A stretch of DNA of 64,000 nucleotides from Lentzea aerocolonigenes. GTDB lineage: Bacteria > Actinomycetota > Actinomycetes > Mycobacteriales > Pseudonocardiaceae. The position numbers and the translations under genes were made by a program. The notes beneath the pieces are model-generated. The model was not told where the DNA came from, did not search any database, and worked only from the letters and a program-made list of their open reading frames with translations. The DNA lies in the NCBI RefSeq assembly GCF_000974445.1, contig NZ_BBOJ01000014.1:62001-126000 (forward strand), read 5' to 3'. Shown here piece after piece: positions 14,616-22,096 of this stretch. The number at the start of each line of letters is the position of its first letter. The stretch's first letter is position 1.

Positions 14616-16432
14616 GCGGAGAGCTCCATCGCGGGACCCCCGAGCGCCTGGACGCGCTTGTAGAGCGTGACCAGCTTGTCCAGTTCCTTGCGGCCTTCCC
14701 GCATCCGGCGCTCGCGTTCGGTCTGGTCGTCCTGCACAGCGCGCTTGGCGCTGCGGGCCGACTCCAGCAACGTCTCCTGCAGCTCTTCCGCGAGCGTGCT
14801 GAAGTGGTTGCGCAGGGAGCGCTGGATGTGGCGGCCGGCGTCGCGGACGTCCTTGGAGAACTTCATGAAGAAGTCGTCGACGTGCCGTTGCGCGGCGGCC
14901 TTCGCGGCGGCCTGGCGGCGCTTGAGCCGCTGGTCGCTCTCGTCGAGGATCGACTTGCCGCCGAACAACGCGCCGGCGCCGAGCGAGATCACGTTGATCA
15001 GCGGCATGCCGGCGAGGGAGGTGACCAGACCGAACATCAGCACGCCGCCGTAGGAACCGCGCAGGCCGGTGAAGAGCTTCTGCGGCACGGAGAACGGCTC
15101 GATCTTCGGCTTCTCCAGCTTGCTCGCGGGCTCCAGCAGGTCGTCGGGCAGCACCGAACCGGGGATGAGGTCCTCCCGGTAGACGGGGAAGTTCTTCGCG
15201 ACCTTCGCCGCGACCCACTCCGCACGTTCCATCAGCCAGGCGAAGTTCGTGGTGGCGGCCTCGTTGAGGTTGTCCTCCAGCCATTGCTCGAACTGGTCCC
15301 AGCCGATCGCGGGGTCGGCCTCGTCGTAGGTCTTGTCGACCTCGCGCAGGATCTTGCGGGTGCGGTCGCGCAGGTCGTACTCGACGTCGGAGATCAGGTC
15401 GGCCATCTCGTCGTTGAGCACGTTCTGCCAGCGCGCGGACCGGCGGCGGAGTTCGTCGACGCGCCGCTGGGCCTCCTGCAACGTCGAGATCGTGGCGGCC
15501 GTGCGCGACGAGTCGTGGGCCGTCAGCTCCTCGCGCAACGGCGTGACGAGCTGGGTGAGCGCGCTGGACGCGACGACGGCGACGGCGCGGCGGGCCAGCA
15601 GGTCGGCGCTCGCCACGATGTCGCGCTGCACGCACGCCAGCAGTTCGGGGAAGCCGGACTCGGTGTTGAGCCGCTGGTCACCGGTCTTCGCCGCACGCAG
15701 CCGCAGGGCCGACGAGACGGGGATGAGCTTGGCCGGAACGCCGGCGCGGGCGAGCAGCGCCCTGTTGCGTTCCACGACGGCCCGCCAGCTCGGCACGAGG
15801 TCGATCTTGGTGACGACCACCGTGACGTTCGGGCAGGCCTGCATGACCTTCTTGAGCAGCGTCATCTCCGCGGACGTCAGCTCGCCGGTCGCGTCGGACA
15901 CCATCAGCACCGCGTCGGCCTGCATCAGCGTCGCGAACGTGCTGGCGGTGTGCGCGGACCGGGTGTCGCCGACGCCGGGGGTGTCGATCAGGACCAGGCC
16001 GTTGTCGAGCAGCGCGCGGGGGATGCCGATCTCGGCGCGCACGACGTGCTGCGCGTGCGCCGTGGAGACCTGCTTGGTGACCTGGTCGATCGGCACGGCG
16101 ATGCGTTCGGTCGGCGTGTGGAAGATCGAGCCGCGTGCGGACGAGTTGCGGACCAGCGCGGCCGACGGGGTGTCGGCGTGCTGCACGAAGGTCGGGACGG
16201 TCGTCGTGATGTCGTCGCCGACCGCGCAGACGGGCGCGTTGAGCAACGCGTTGACGAGCTGACTCTTGCCTTGTTTGGACTCGCCGACGACGAGTACGCG
16301 CAACTTGGGGTCGAGTTGCTGTGCCCGCTTTTCGCGCAGCCGGGCCTCCAGATCGGGCCTCCGGTGCGTGACGCAGGCCCCGATCGTCTCGTCGAGCACG
16401 TCGAGCCAGGGCGGTGCCATCACCTGACTCAT
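14612..16432 (-). CDS. iniA: IniA-like bacterial dynamin-family GTPase
   Basis: A 606-residue dynamin-like protein with all GTPase motifs: GESKQGKS (50-57), switch Thr in ITTTVPT, DTPGVGD (150-156) and TKID (208-211). After a helical neck there is a hydrophobic stretch (GGVLMFGLVTSLAGMPLINV, about 430-465) that may insert in the membrane, then a basic coiled coil to the C-terminus. Mycobacterial IniA remodels membranes and is induced by cell-wall inhibitors. It lies between iniB- and iniC-like genes, with a 173-bp gap to iniB that holds a strong hairpin. Confidence 0.88.
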   Translation of the reverse strand: MSQVMAPPWLDVLDETIGACVTHRRPDLEARLREKRAQQLDPKLRVLVVGESKQGKSQLVNALLNAPVCAVGDDITTTVPTFVQHADTPSAALVRNSSARGSIFHTPTERIAVPIDQVTKQVSTAHAQHVVRAEIGIPRALLDNGLVLIDTPGVGDTRSAHTASTFATLMQADAVLMVSDATGELTSAEMTLLKKVMQACPNVTVVVTKIDLVPSWRAVVERNRALLARAGVPAKLIPVSSALRLRAAKTGDQRLNTESGFPELLACVQRDIVASADLLARRAVAVVASSALTQLVTPLREELTAHDSSRTAATISTLQEAQRRVDELRRRSARWQNVLNDEMADLISDVEYDLRDRTRKILREVDKTYDEADPAIGWDQFEQWLEDNLNEAATTNFAWLMERAEWVAAKVAKNFPVYREDLIPGSVLPDDLLEPASKLEKPKIEPFSVPQKLFTGLRGSYGGVLMFGLVTSLAGMPLINVISLGAGALFGGKSILDESDQRLKRRQAAAKAAAQRHVDDFFMKFSKDVRDAGRHIQRSLRNHFSTLAEELQETLLESARSAKRAVQDDQTERERRMREGRKELDKLVTLYKRVQALGGPAMELSA

Positions 16433-16560
16433 AGTGCCGTGTTCACCCCCTTGGGTGAAAGTCTCGAACGCAGAACCGGTTCCGTTCAGGGGAGACCGGG
16501 CTGTTCGGAGGGGCGGTGACGTTTCTCACCGCGTTCACGTTTTTCCTGTTGAGACACCGA

Positions 16561-16590
16561 ACCGGCCCTGTCAGGTGCGACAGGGCCGGT
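16561..16590 (-). terminator. Hairpin between iniB- and iniA-like genes (attenuator or partial terminator)
   Basis: ACCGGCCCTGTC (16561-16572) and GACAGGGCCGGT (16579-16590) form a perfect 12-bp stem with a 6-nt loop, 16 bp past the iniB stop. No T-tract follows, so it may reduce rather than abolish readthrough into iniA and iniC, or protect the iniB mRNA 3' end. Confidence 0.65.
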
Positions 16591-16605
16591 CCGCGGGAGG
16601 GTGGC

Positions 16606-17511
16606 TCAGCCGAGCAGGCCGCCCAGGTCGAGGTCGTGCACGACCGGCAGGTCGCTCGCCACGTGGGTGACGTTGCCGACCACGTTGCCGACGCCGGCGG
16701 TGTCGCCGACCACGCTGGTCGCGCTGTGGGTGACGCCGGTGGCGGTGTCGACCACGCCGGTGGCGGCGTGGGTGACCTGGCCGATGGTGTCGTGCGACGA
16801 CAGGTTGACGTTGCCGGTGGAGAGGTCGGTCAGGCCGCTCACGTTGAGAGCGCCGCCCAGGGAGGCGTCGGTGCCGCCGAGAACGCCCAGCGTGTCGTGG
16901 GTCAGGTCGCCCACGCCGCCGAGGTGGCCGAGGATGCCGTCGGTGCCGGGGACGACGCTCGTGGCGGTCGACAGGGTCGAGTCGACGGTCGAGGTCGCGG
17001 TGTCGGCCACGTCGAGCGCGGTGCCGGTGACCGGGGACGCGGTCTGGTCGAGGACCGACGTCACGTCGCCGATGACGGAGAAGTCGCCGCCGAGGCCCAG
17101 GTTGGTCGAGGTGAACTGACCGAGGGTCTTGTTCGCCGCGATCAGGTTGAGTCCGTGCTCGTCAGCGGCGAGAACGCCGGCCGACGAGGTGTGGAGCTCG
17201 CTGAGGTTCAGGCCCGACGAGGTCAGCTGCGACGTGACCGCCTGCAGCTGGCTGATGGCGCCGAGCGGGCCCTCCGCGAGCAGGTCGTCCGTCGGCAGCG
17301 ACAGGTCGAGGTCGTTGACGGCGGGCAGGCCGTCGACGGCGGGGACCAGGTCGAGGACCAGCGGGATGACCTCCTGCACGTCCACGGCCGTGATGTCTGC
17401 CAGGCCAGCCTGCTCCAGCGTGCCCTGAGCGTCGGCGGCGAACGCGGCCTTGAGCGACGGGTCGCTGAGCAGGTTGAGCACGAAGTCGTGGAGCGTGCTG
17501 GGCTGAATCAT
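16606..17511 (-). CDS. iniB: IniB-like protein with a low-complexity repeat tail
   Basis: A 301-residue protein. Residues 1-45 (LHDFVLNLLSDPSLKAAFAA ... LEQAGLADIT) match the IniB N-terminal domain; the remainder is a low-complexity V/D/T/G/L-rich sequence with many short 'GVGDLTHDT' and 'TATSVV' style repeats, like the glycine-rich tail of mycobacterial IniB. There is no signal peptide. In mycobacteria iniB heads the iniBAC operon induced by cell-wall damage; its biochemical role is unknown. ATG at 17511 follows AGGAG at a 9-nt spacing. The upstream 216 bp hold several CCCC/GGGG palindromes likely to control expression. Confidence 0.87.
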   Translation of the reverse strand: MIQPSTLHDFVLNLLSDPSLKAAFAADAQGTLEQAGLADITAVDVQEVIPLVLDLVPAVDGLPAVNDLDLSLPTDDLLAEGPLGAISQLQAVTSQLTSSGLNLSELHTSSAGVLAADEHGLNLIAANKTLGQFTSTNLGLGGDFSVIGDVTSVLDQTASPVTGTALDVADTATSTVDSTLSTATSVVPGTDGILGHLGGVGDLTHDTLGVLGGTDASLGGALNVSGLTDLSTGNVNLSSHDTIGQVTHAATGVVDTATGVTHSATSVVGDTAGVGNVVGNVTHVASDLPVVHDLDLGGLLG

Positions 17512-17587
17512 CTGAAGGAACTCCTGTTGCGGGACGTGGCATTGGGGTGTGGCGCAGAAGCTATGAGAGCGGGGCCGCCCCCAACAT

Positions 17588-17650
17588 CGGGGATCACTCC
17601 CAGTGAATCCCCGTTCCCCAATGGGGTGACGCTCGTTGACCCCCTAGGGG
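17588..17650. promoter_or_regulatory. Palindrome cluster between iniB and the divergent Hsp70-like gene
   Basis: Three adjacent palindromic elements with the same GGGG/CCCC logic: CGGGGATCACT (17588-17598) with AGTGAATCCCCG (17602-17613), CCCCA-A-TGGGG (17616-17626), and the perfect CCCCTAGGGG (17641-17650). Their place in the only divergent gap of the locus makes them candidate operators for the STAND/LuxR regulator encoded at 18930. Confidence 0.5.
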
Positions 17651-17727
17651 ATTAGGGGCACTGCTTGAGCGCCTCTCGTTCACCCGTGTAGGTACTGGTC
17701 GCTCCTGCGAACAGGTGAGGGAGAGAC

Positions 17728-18933
17728 TTGCCGTACGTACTCGGAGTCGATGTCGGGACCACCCGCACGACTGCTGCCGTGTGCCGCCTCGACGGCGCCC
17801 GGGATGCCGAGATCGCACTGGTCGTGCCGTCGTCTTTGCAGCTCACGGACGCGGGGACGTTCTCGGTCGGTGAGTTCGGCGCGGTCGGCTGGACGGCCAC
17901 CGGCTTCGCCAGACGCGTGGGCGACGCGGTGCCGTTCTCGCTGGGGCCCGAGACGTGCCCGGCCGAGGAGCTCACCGCGTTGCTGATCATGTGGATCATC
18001 GGTGAGGTCGTCGCCCGAGAGGGTGAACAGCCTCGTCACGTGGCCGTGAGTCACCCAGCCGGGTGGGGCCCCTATCGCCGGGGGCAGCTCTACGCGGCGT
18101 TGCGGGCTGTCGGCGTGCACGACGTGACGCTCGTTCCAGAGCCGTTGGCGGCCGCCGAGAACCACGCCGTGCGCTCCCGTGTGGTGCCGGACTCGTCGTT
18201 GGCGGTGTTCTCGCTGGGCAGCCACGCGTTCTCCGCGGCGGTCGTGAAGCGGTCGCAGCACCGGACGTTCGAGCTGGTCAACCACGTCGACGGCGTCGAC
18301 CACCACACCGGTGCCGACTTCGACGACCTGCTGGCGGCGCTGGTGCGCGGCCGGCTCGGCAGCGACGGGTTCGTGTCGGTCGCCGAGTGCGAGGCGGCGA
18401 AGCGGGCGTTCGGTCCGTCGGTGGTGATCAGCGGGGTCGAGATCGGCCGAGACGAGTTCGTCGAGGAGATCCGTCCGTCGGTCGACCACCTGGTCAGCAC
18501 GTTCGTGCGCGCGTTGGGGACCGTGCAGCCCGACGCGGTGCTGCTCGTCGGCGGTGGTTGCCGCATGCCGGCGATCGGCGACGCGCTGTCGGCCGCCGTC
18601 GACTGCCGCGTGCTGGCCGAGGTCGCCCCCGAGCACTCGGTCGCCAAGGGCCTGGCGGTCGCCGCCCGGCTGGTCGTCGTGGGACCGGAGGCCGAGCCGG
18701 AGCCGCTCGAGACCTCGGTCCTGGTGCACACCCGCGAGGCGTCGCTGCGGTTCCCCGTCGGCGAGATCGCGAGCCCTGACGACGAAGAGTTCACCGCGCC
18801 ACCGCCCCGCCCGCCGGTGGACGTGTCCCCGCTGGACCTGCCGCCGCGCCGGGTGAAGCGCGTGGCCAGCGCGCTGAACCCCGTTGGACGCAGGTCCAGC
18901 TCCCGCTCCCGAGATGATGAGGACGGCCGTTGA
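17728..18933 (+). CDS. Hsp70/actin-fold ATPase of the ini-like locus
   Basis: A 401-residue protein with the Hsp70-type actin ATPase fold: phosphate-1 VDVGTTRTT (about 7-15), the HVAVSHPAGWGPYRR segment, LVPEPLAAAENHA, phosphate-2 FSLGSHAFS (degenerate compared with DLGGGT) and the adenosine motif LLVGGGCRMPAI. The substrate-binding domain of DnaK is missing; a Pro/Arg-rich tail follows from about residue 350. The TTG at 17728 has GAGGGAG just upstream. It overlaps the regulator gene by 4 nt (TTGA), suggesting the two proteins cooperate, perhaps to sense envelope stress. It is divergent from iniBAC. Confidence 0.78.
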   Translation: MPYVLGVDVGTTRTTAAVCRLDGARDAEIALVVPSSLQLTDAGTFSVGEFGAVGWTATGFARRVGDAVPFSLGPETCPAEELTALLIMWIIGEVVAREGEQPRHVAVSHPAGWGPYRRGQLYAALRAVGVHDVTLVPEPLAAAENHAVRSRVVPDSSLAVFSLGSHAFSAAVVKRSQHRTFELVNHVDGVDHHTGADFDDLLAALVRGRLGSDGFVSVAECEAAKRAFGPSVVISGVEIGRDEFVEEIRPSVDHLVSTFVRALGTVQPDAVLLVGGGCRMPAIGDALSAAVDCRVLAEVAPEHSVAKGLAVAARLVVVGPEAEPEPLETSVLVHTREASLRFPVGEIASPDDEEFTAPPPRPPVDVSPLDLPPRRVKRVASALNPVGRRSSSRSRDDEDGR

Positions 18934-21266
18934 GCGTGACCATGCGAGTCAGGTTGGTGCTGGACTCCTCCGTGCGAGGTGTCCTCGACCGGATCAACGA
19001 CGCCGCCGAGGGCACACGCCTGCGCGTTGTCGTTGCGGCGCCTGGTGGTTACGGCAAGACAGCGCTGCTTTCGGAGATCACCAACTCCGCGGTGCGCGTG
19101 GTGGACGACGCGCACCTGCTGGACGACGCGTCGCTGCGCGAGCTGGCGGCCGAGCCTCTGCTGGTCGTGGCTTATCGGCCGTGGCCGCGCCGGGCGGTGC
19201 TGGCCGAGCTGACCCGTGGTGCCGTGGTCGTGCCGTTGGCGCCGTTCACCCGTGAGCAGGTGCGTGAGGTTCTGCACGCGCCCAAGCCGGTGGTGGACTT
19301 CGTCTTCGCCCAGACCGGCGGTGTGCCGGGGCTGGTCGAGCGGCTCGGTGCTGTCTCCGAGGTCTCCGCTGACGTGCTCGGGACTTTTCGTTCGGAGCTC
19401 GACTGGCTGGATGCTGATCTGCAGAAGTTCCTGCTGGCCGCCGAGGCCGGTGCGGCCCAGCGGCTCGATCTGCTGTCAGCGTTGCTGGACAAGGACTTCG
19501 ACGAGGTCAGCGACATCATCGAGGCCGCCAGGGCCACCGGTCTGCTGGCCGAGGACGGCACGTTGCTGCCCCTCGCCCACCGCGCCGTCGGTGCGCTGAC
19601 CCGCGCCGAGCGTCGCATCGCGGTCCGCCAGAAGCTCGCCCAGCTCCAGCTCGACCGCGGTGGCCCGGTCTTGGACCTGGTGCGGCCTCTGCTGGACACG
19701 GGCATCGGCGGACCGGTGTTCGCCGCCGCCGCCCGTGAGGCCCTGCCGTCCGATCCCGCCCTCGCCGCCCGGTTGTTCAAGGCTTCCACCGGCGGTGGCG
19801 CACCGTCCGCCGAGACCGCGGCCTCGTGGGCGACGGCCGCGGCGATGGCCGGCGACCTGGACGGCGCGCTGCGGCTCGCCGACAAGGTGATCAGCGCTCC
19901 CGAGACCCCGCACCGCCGCACGGCCGCCGAAGTCGCGGCCGTGGCGTTGGCGCACCGCGGTCAGCTGGCCAGGAGCACCGAGCTGTTCCGGTGGGCTGCC
20001 ACTCCATATGCGGCCGCCTTCGCCGGGATCGGGTTGATCGGCACCGGGCACCTGTTCGAGGAGATGCCGCCGCAGCCGCCGACCATGCTCGGTGGAGCTG
20101 CTTCGTTGATGCTGCAAGGTGTCCGGCAGTCGGTGTCCGGCGCGGAGACGGCAGCTCTGTCCACTTTGGTCCGTGCGTCGTCGATGCTGGAACCCGCCGG
20201 TGGCGCCGTGCTGCTCCCGGACAGCCCGGCCGCGCTGGCTGCACTTGTCGCCGTTCACTGCGGTGAGCCGAACGTGGCTGAGTCGGTGCTGGACCGGGCC
20301 GTGGAGACCGGTACCGGCGGGGTGCTGATGTCGGCGCGGCACCGGTTGTTGCAGGCCTGGCTGCACATGTTGCGCGGGAACCTGGCCGTGGCGCGCGAGA
20401 CGTTGATGTCCGTGCGCGGGGTGCGGGGTGCGTTCGAACCGCGTGACTGGATCTTCGCCGTGGCGCTGGAAGTCGGGGTGGCTCGGCGGAACAGCGATCT
20501 GGCCACGTTGCGGCGGACGTGGGAGCAGGCGTGTGAGGCGGTGCTACGGCACCCGGTGGACCTCTTCAGCCTGCTGCCGTTGGGGGAGTTCGCTGCTGCC
20601 GCCGCTCGGTTGCGGGACCAGGAGCGGTTGGCGCCGCACCTGGCGCAGGCTTCGGGTTTGTTGCGAGCGTTGGGGAATCCGCCGTTGTGGGCCACGCAAC
20701 TGCACTGGAGTCTGTTGCACGCGGCGATCATCGACGAGAACCTCGCTGCTGCTGAGGAGCACGCTGCGGCGCTGGCTGGGCAGCGGGAGCGGAACCGGTA
20801 CTGCTCGGTGGTTTCCGGTGCGGCTGAGTGTTGGCTGGACGTGGTGGCAGGGAAGGTCGATCCGGACCGGGTTGAGGTTGCCGCTCGTTCGCTGCATGCC
20901 GTTGGGCTGTGGTGGGACGCTTCGCGGTTGGCTGGGCAGGCGGCCATTCGGACTTCGGACCGGCAGGCGATGGTTCGGTTGCTGGACTGTGCTCGGTTGT
21001 TGCAGGGGCGGCCGGTTTCTGCTCGCCGCTCGGATTCTGATGTTGCTGCTGTGGTTGAGGATGCCGGGAAGCTGAGTGATCGGGAGCGGGAGGTGGCTCA
21101 GCTGGTTCTGGAAGGGATGACGTACAAGCAGGTTGGGGATCGGTTGTTCATCTCTGCCAAGACTGTTGAGCACCACATGGCTCGGATGAGGCAGAGGCTG
21201 GGGTCTACTTCTCGGTCCGATTTGTTGGCTCAGTTGCGGCACATTGTTGGGGTGGCTGGGGCGTAG
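18930..21266 (+). CDS. STAND-type LuxR-family regulator, probable IniR counterpart
   Basis: A 778-residue regulator. P-loop APGGYGKT (37-44) and short Walker B VRVVDDAH (55-62) form a MalT-like STAND ATPase; the middle is helical-repeat (TPR-like); the C-terminus is a LuxR helix-turn-helix (LSDREREVAQLVLEGM, then KTVEHHMARMRQRLG). Mycobacterial Rv0339c (IniR), encoded divergently from iniBAC, has a similar size and role, so this is likely the activator of the locus. TTG at 18930 overlaps the preceding stop (TTGA) with TGAGGA upstream; GTG 18936 and ATG 18942 are alternatives. Codon use near the 3' end is less GC-rich than upstream. Confidence 0.82.
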   Translation: MSVTMRVRLVLDSSVRGVLDRINDAAEGTRLRVVVAAPGGYGKTALLSEITNSAVRVVDDAHLLDDASLRELAAEPLLVVAYRPWPRRAVLAELTRGAVVVPLAPFTREQVREVLHAPKPVVDFVFAQTGGVPGLVERLGAVSEVSADVLGTFRSELDWLDADLQKFLLAAEAGAAQRLDLLSALLDKDFDEVSDIIEAARATGLLAEDGTLLPLAHRAVGALTRAERRIAVRQKLAQLQLDRGGPVLDLVRPLLDTGIGGPVFAAAAREALPSDPALAARLFKASTGGGAPSAETAASWATAAAMAGDLDGALRLADKVISAPETPHRRTAAEVAAVALAHRGQLARSTELFRWAATPYAAAFAGIGLIGTGHLFEEMPPQPPTMLGGAASLMLQGVRQSVSGAETAALSTLVRASSMLEPAGGAVLLPDSPAALAALVAVHCGEPNVAESVLDRAVETGTGGVLMSARHRLLQAWLHMLRGNLAVARETLMSVRGVRGAFEPRDWIFAVALEVGVARRNSDLATLRRTWEQACEAVLRHPVDLFSLLPLGEFAAAAARLRDQERLAPHLAQASGLLRALGNPPLWATQLHWSLLHAAIIDENLAAAEEHAAALAGQRERNRYCSVVSGAAECWLDVVAGKVDPDRVEVAARSLHAVGLWWDASRLAGQAAIRTSDRQAMVRLLDCARLLQGRPVSARRSDSDVAAVVEDAGKLSDREREVAQLVLEGMTYKQVGDRLFISAKTVEHHMARMRQRLGSTSRSDLLAQLRHIVGVAGA

Positions 21267-21494
21267 GTTGGGGTGTGGCGGGTTCCGTCGGTGGTTGCGG
21301 TGGTTGCGGTGGTCGCCTCGCCGTGTCGGGTTTCTGTTTCGGGCCGGCGGTGGTTGCGTCGCCGTGTTCGGTGCCGGTTTCAAGATTGGGGCTCTGCCCT
21401 TACCCCGCCAATCTGATCAAAGACCGGCCAGCGCCGTGGGCGGGTTGATGGCACGCCTGGTGCTTACGGCGGCTTGCTGTTGCGTGGGTGGTGC

Positions 21495-21648
21495 GGTTCG
21501 GGCGGTGTGGTCCCGTCACGAGCCGTACCAGGAGCTGGTCACACCCGAGGGGAGAGGTCAAGTCGCGAAGAGCGTGCGACTTGACCTCTCCCCTCGGGCG
21601 CGACAAGAGCTGTGGCACGACTCGTGACGGGACCACACCGCCGGAACC
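21495..21648. repeat. 154-bp imperfect palindrome
   Basis: Outer arms 21495-21522 and 21621-21648 pair over 28 bp with one mismatch (22 consecutive matches from 21501). Inner arms 21544-21566 and 21576-21598 pair perfectly over 23 bp around a 9-nt loop. The 21-22 nt between the arms pair only partly. Such a structure could be a very strong bidirectional terminator, a MITE-like element or a structured RNA. No transposase lies near and no target duplication was recognised. Confidence 0.75.
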
Positions 21649-21820
21649 TTGCGGTTTCAAGCCAAGACTGCTCGGCTGCGCCTTCGCGTCGCCTCGCCTT
21701 CGGCCTCGGCTTGAGTTGCCTCGCTTTCGGCATCGGCTGAGTGTCAGACCCGCTCGGTACGTTGGGTTGCGGGGGACTCTCAACTCGAGGGGACCTCTGC
21801 GTCAGCGTGTGCTGCCTGCC

Positions 21821-21890
21821 CGCCGTTGCCCACTCGCCGTTGCCCACTGACCGTTGCCCACTGACCGTTGCCCACTCACCGCTGCCCACA
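21821..21890. repeat. 14-bp tandem repeat, five units
   Basis: Units of the form (C/G)(G/A)CCGTTGCCCACT begin at 21821, 21835, 21849, 21863 and 21877. Units 1-2 are identical, as are units 3-4; unit 5 has three changes. The 14-bp period is not a codon multiple, arguing against coding. Confidence 0.75.
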
Positions 21891-22096
21891 CGCCGGTGGG
21901 CGCGTGTCGCCCGAACGAGGGTCCCTGGATTGCGCCTGTTCGTGGGAAAGTTGCTCCGATCGAGCTAGTAAAGGTTGTTGGCTCGCTGGATCGCTGTGGC
22001 CCGTTGGGGCGATGCGGCCCGGCGTGCTGGGACCTGTGCTTTGCTGGTTGTAGGCTTCTGCACCGGTTGCTCGCCGAGCAGGTCAGGTGGATCGAT

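Larger units (their letters stand above)
21267..22096. other. Long non-coding interval with palindrome and tandem repeat
   Basis: About 830 bp between two plus-strand genes. It holds G/T-rich simple sequence just after 21266 (GGTTGCGGTGGTTGCGGTGG), a 154-bp imperfect palindrome (21495-21648) and a 14-bp tandem repeat (21821-21890). Open frames across it have unnatural composition and are judged non-coding. It must also contain the promoter of the PAS-GGDEF-EAL gene. Confidence 0.6.

Noticed and set aside
12048..14663. 871-codon plus-strand frame opposite phzF and iniC
   Set aside because: Same antisense artefact; amino-acid composition is unnatural and it crosses three real genes.
21854..22096. 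N-terminal extension of the PAS-GGDEF-EAL protein
   Set aside because: It would translate the 14-bp tandem repeat into low-complexity sequence; the TTG at 22097 has a better ribosome-binding site and joins the conserved region.
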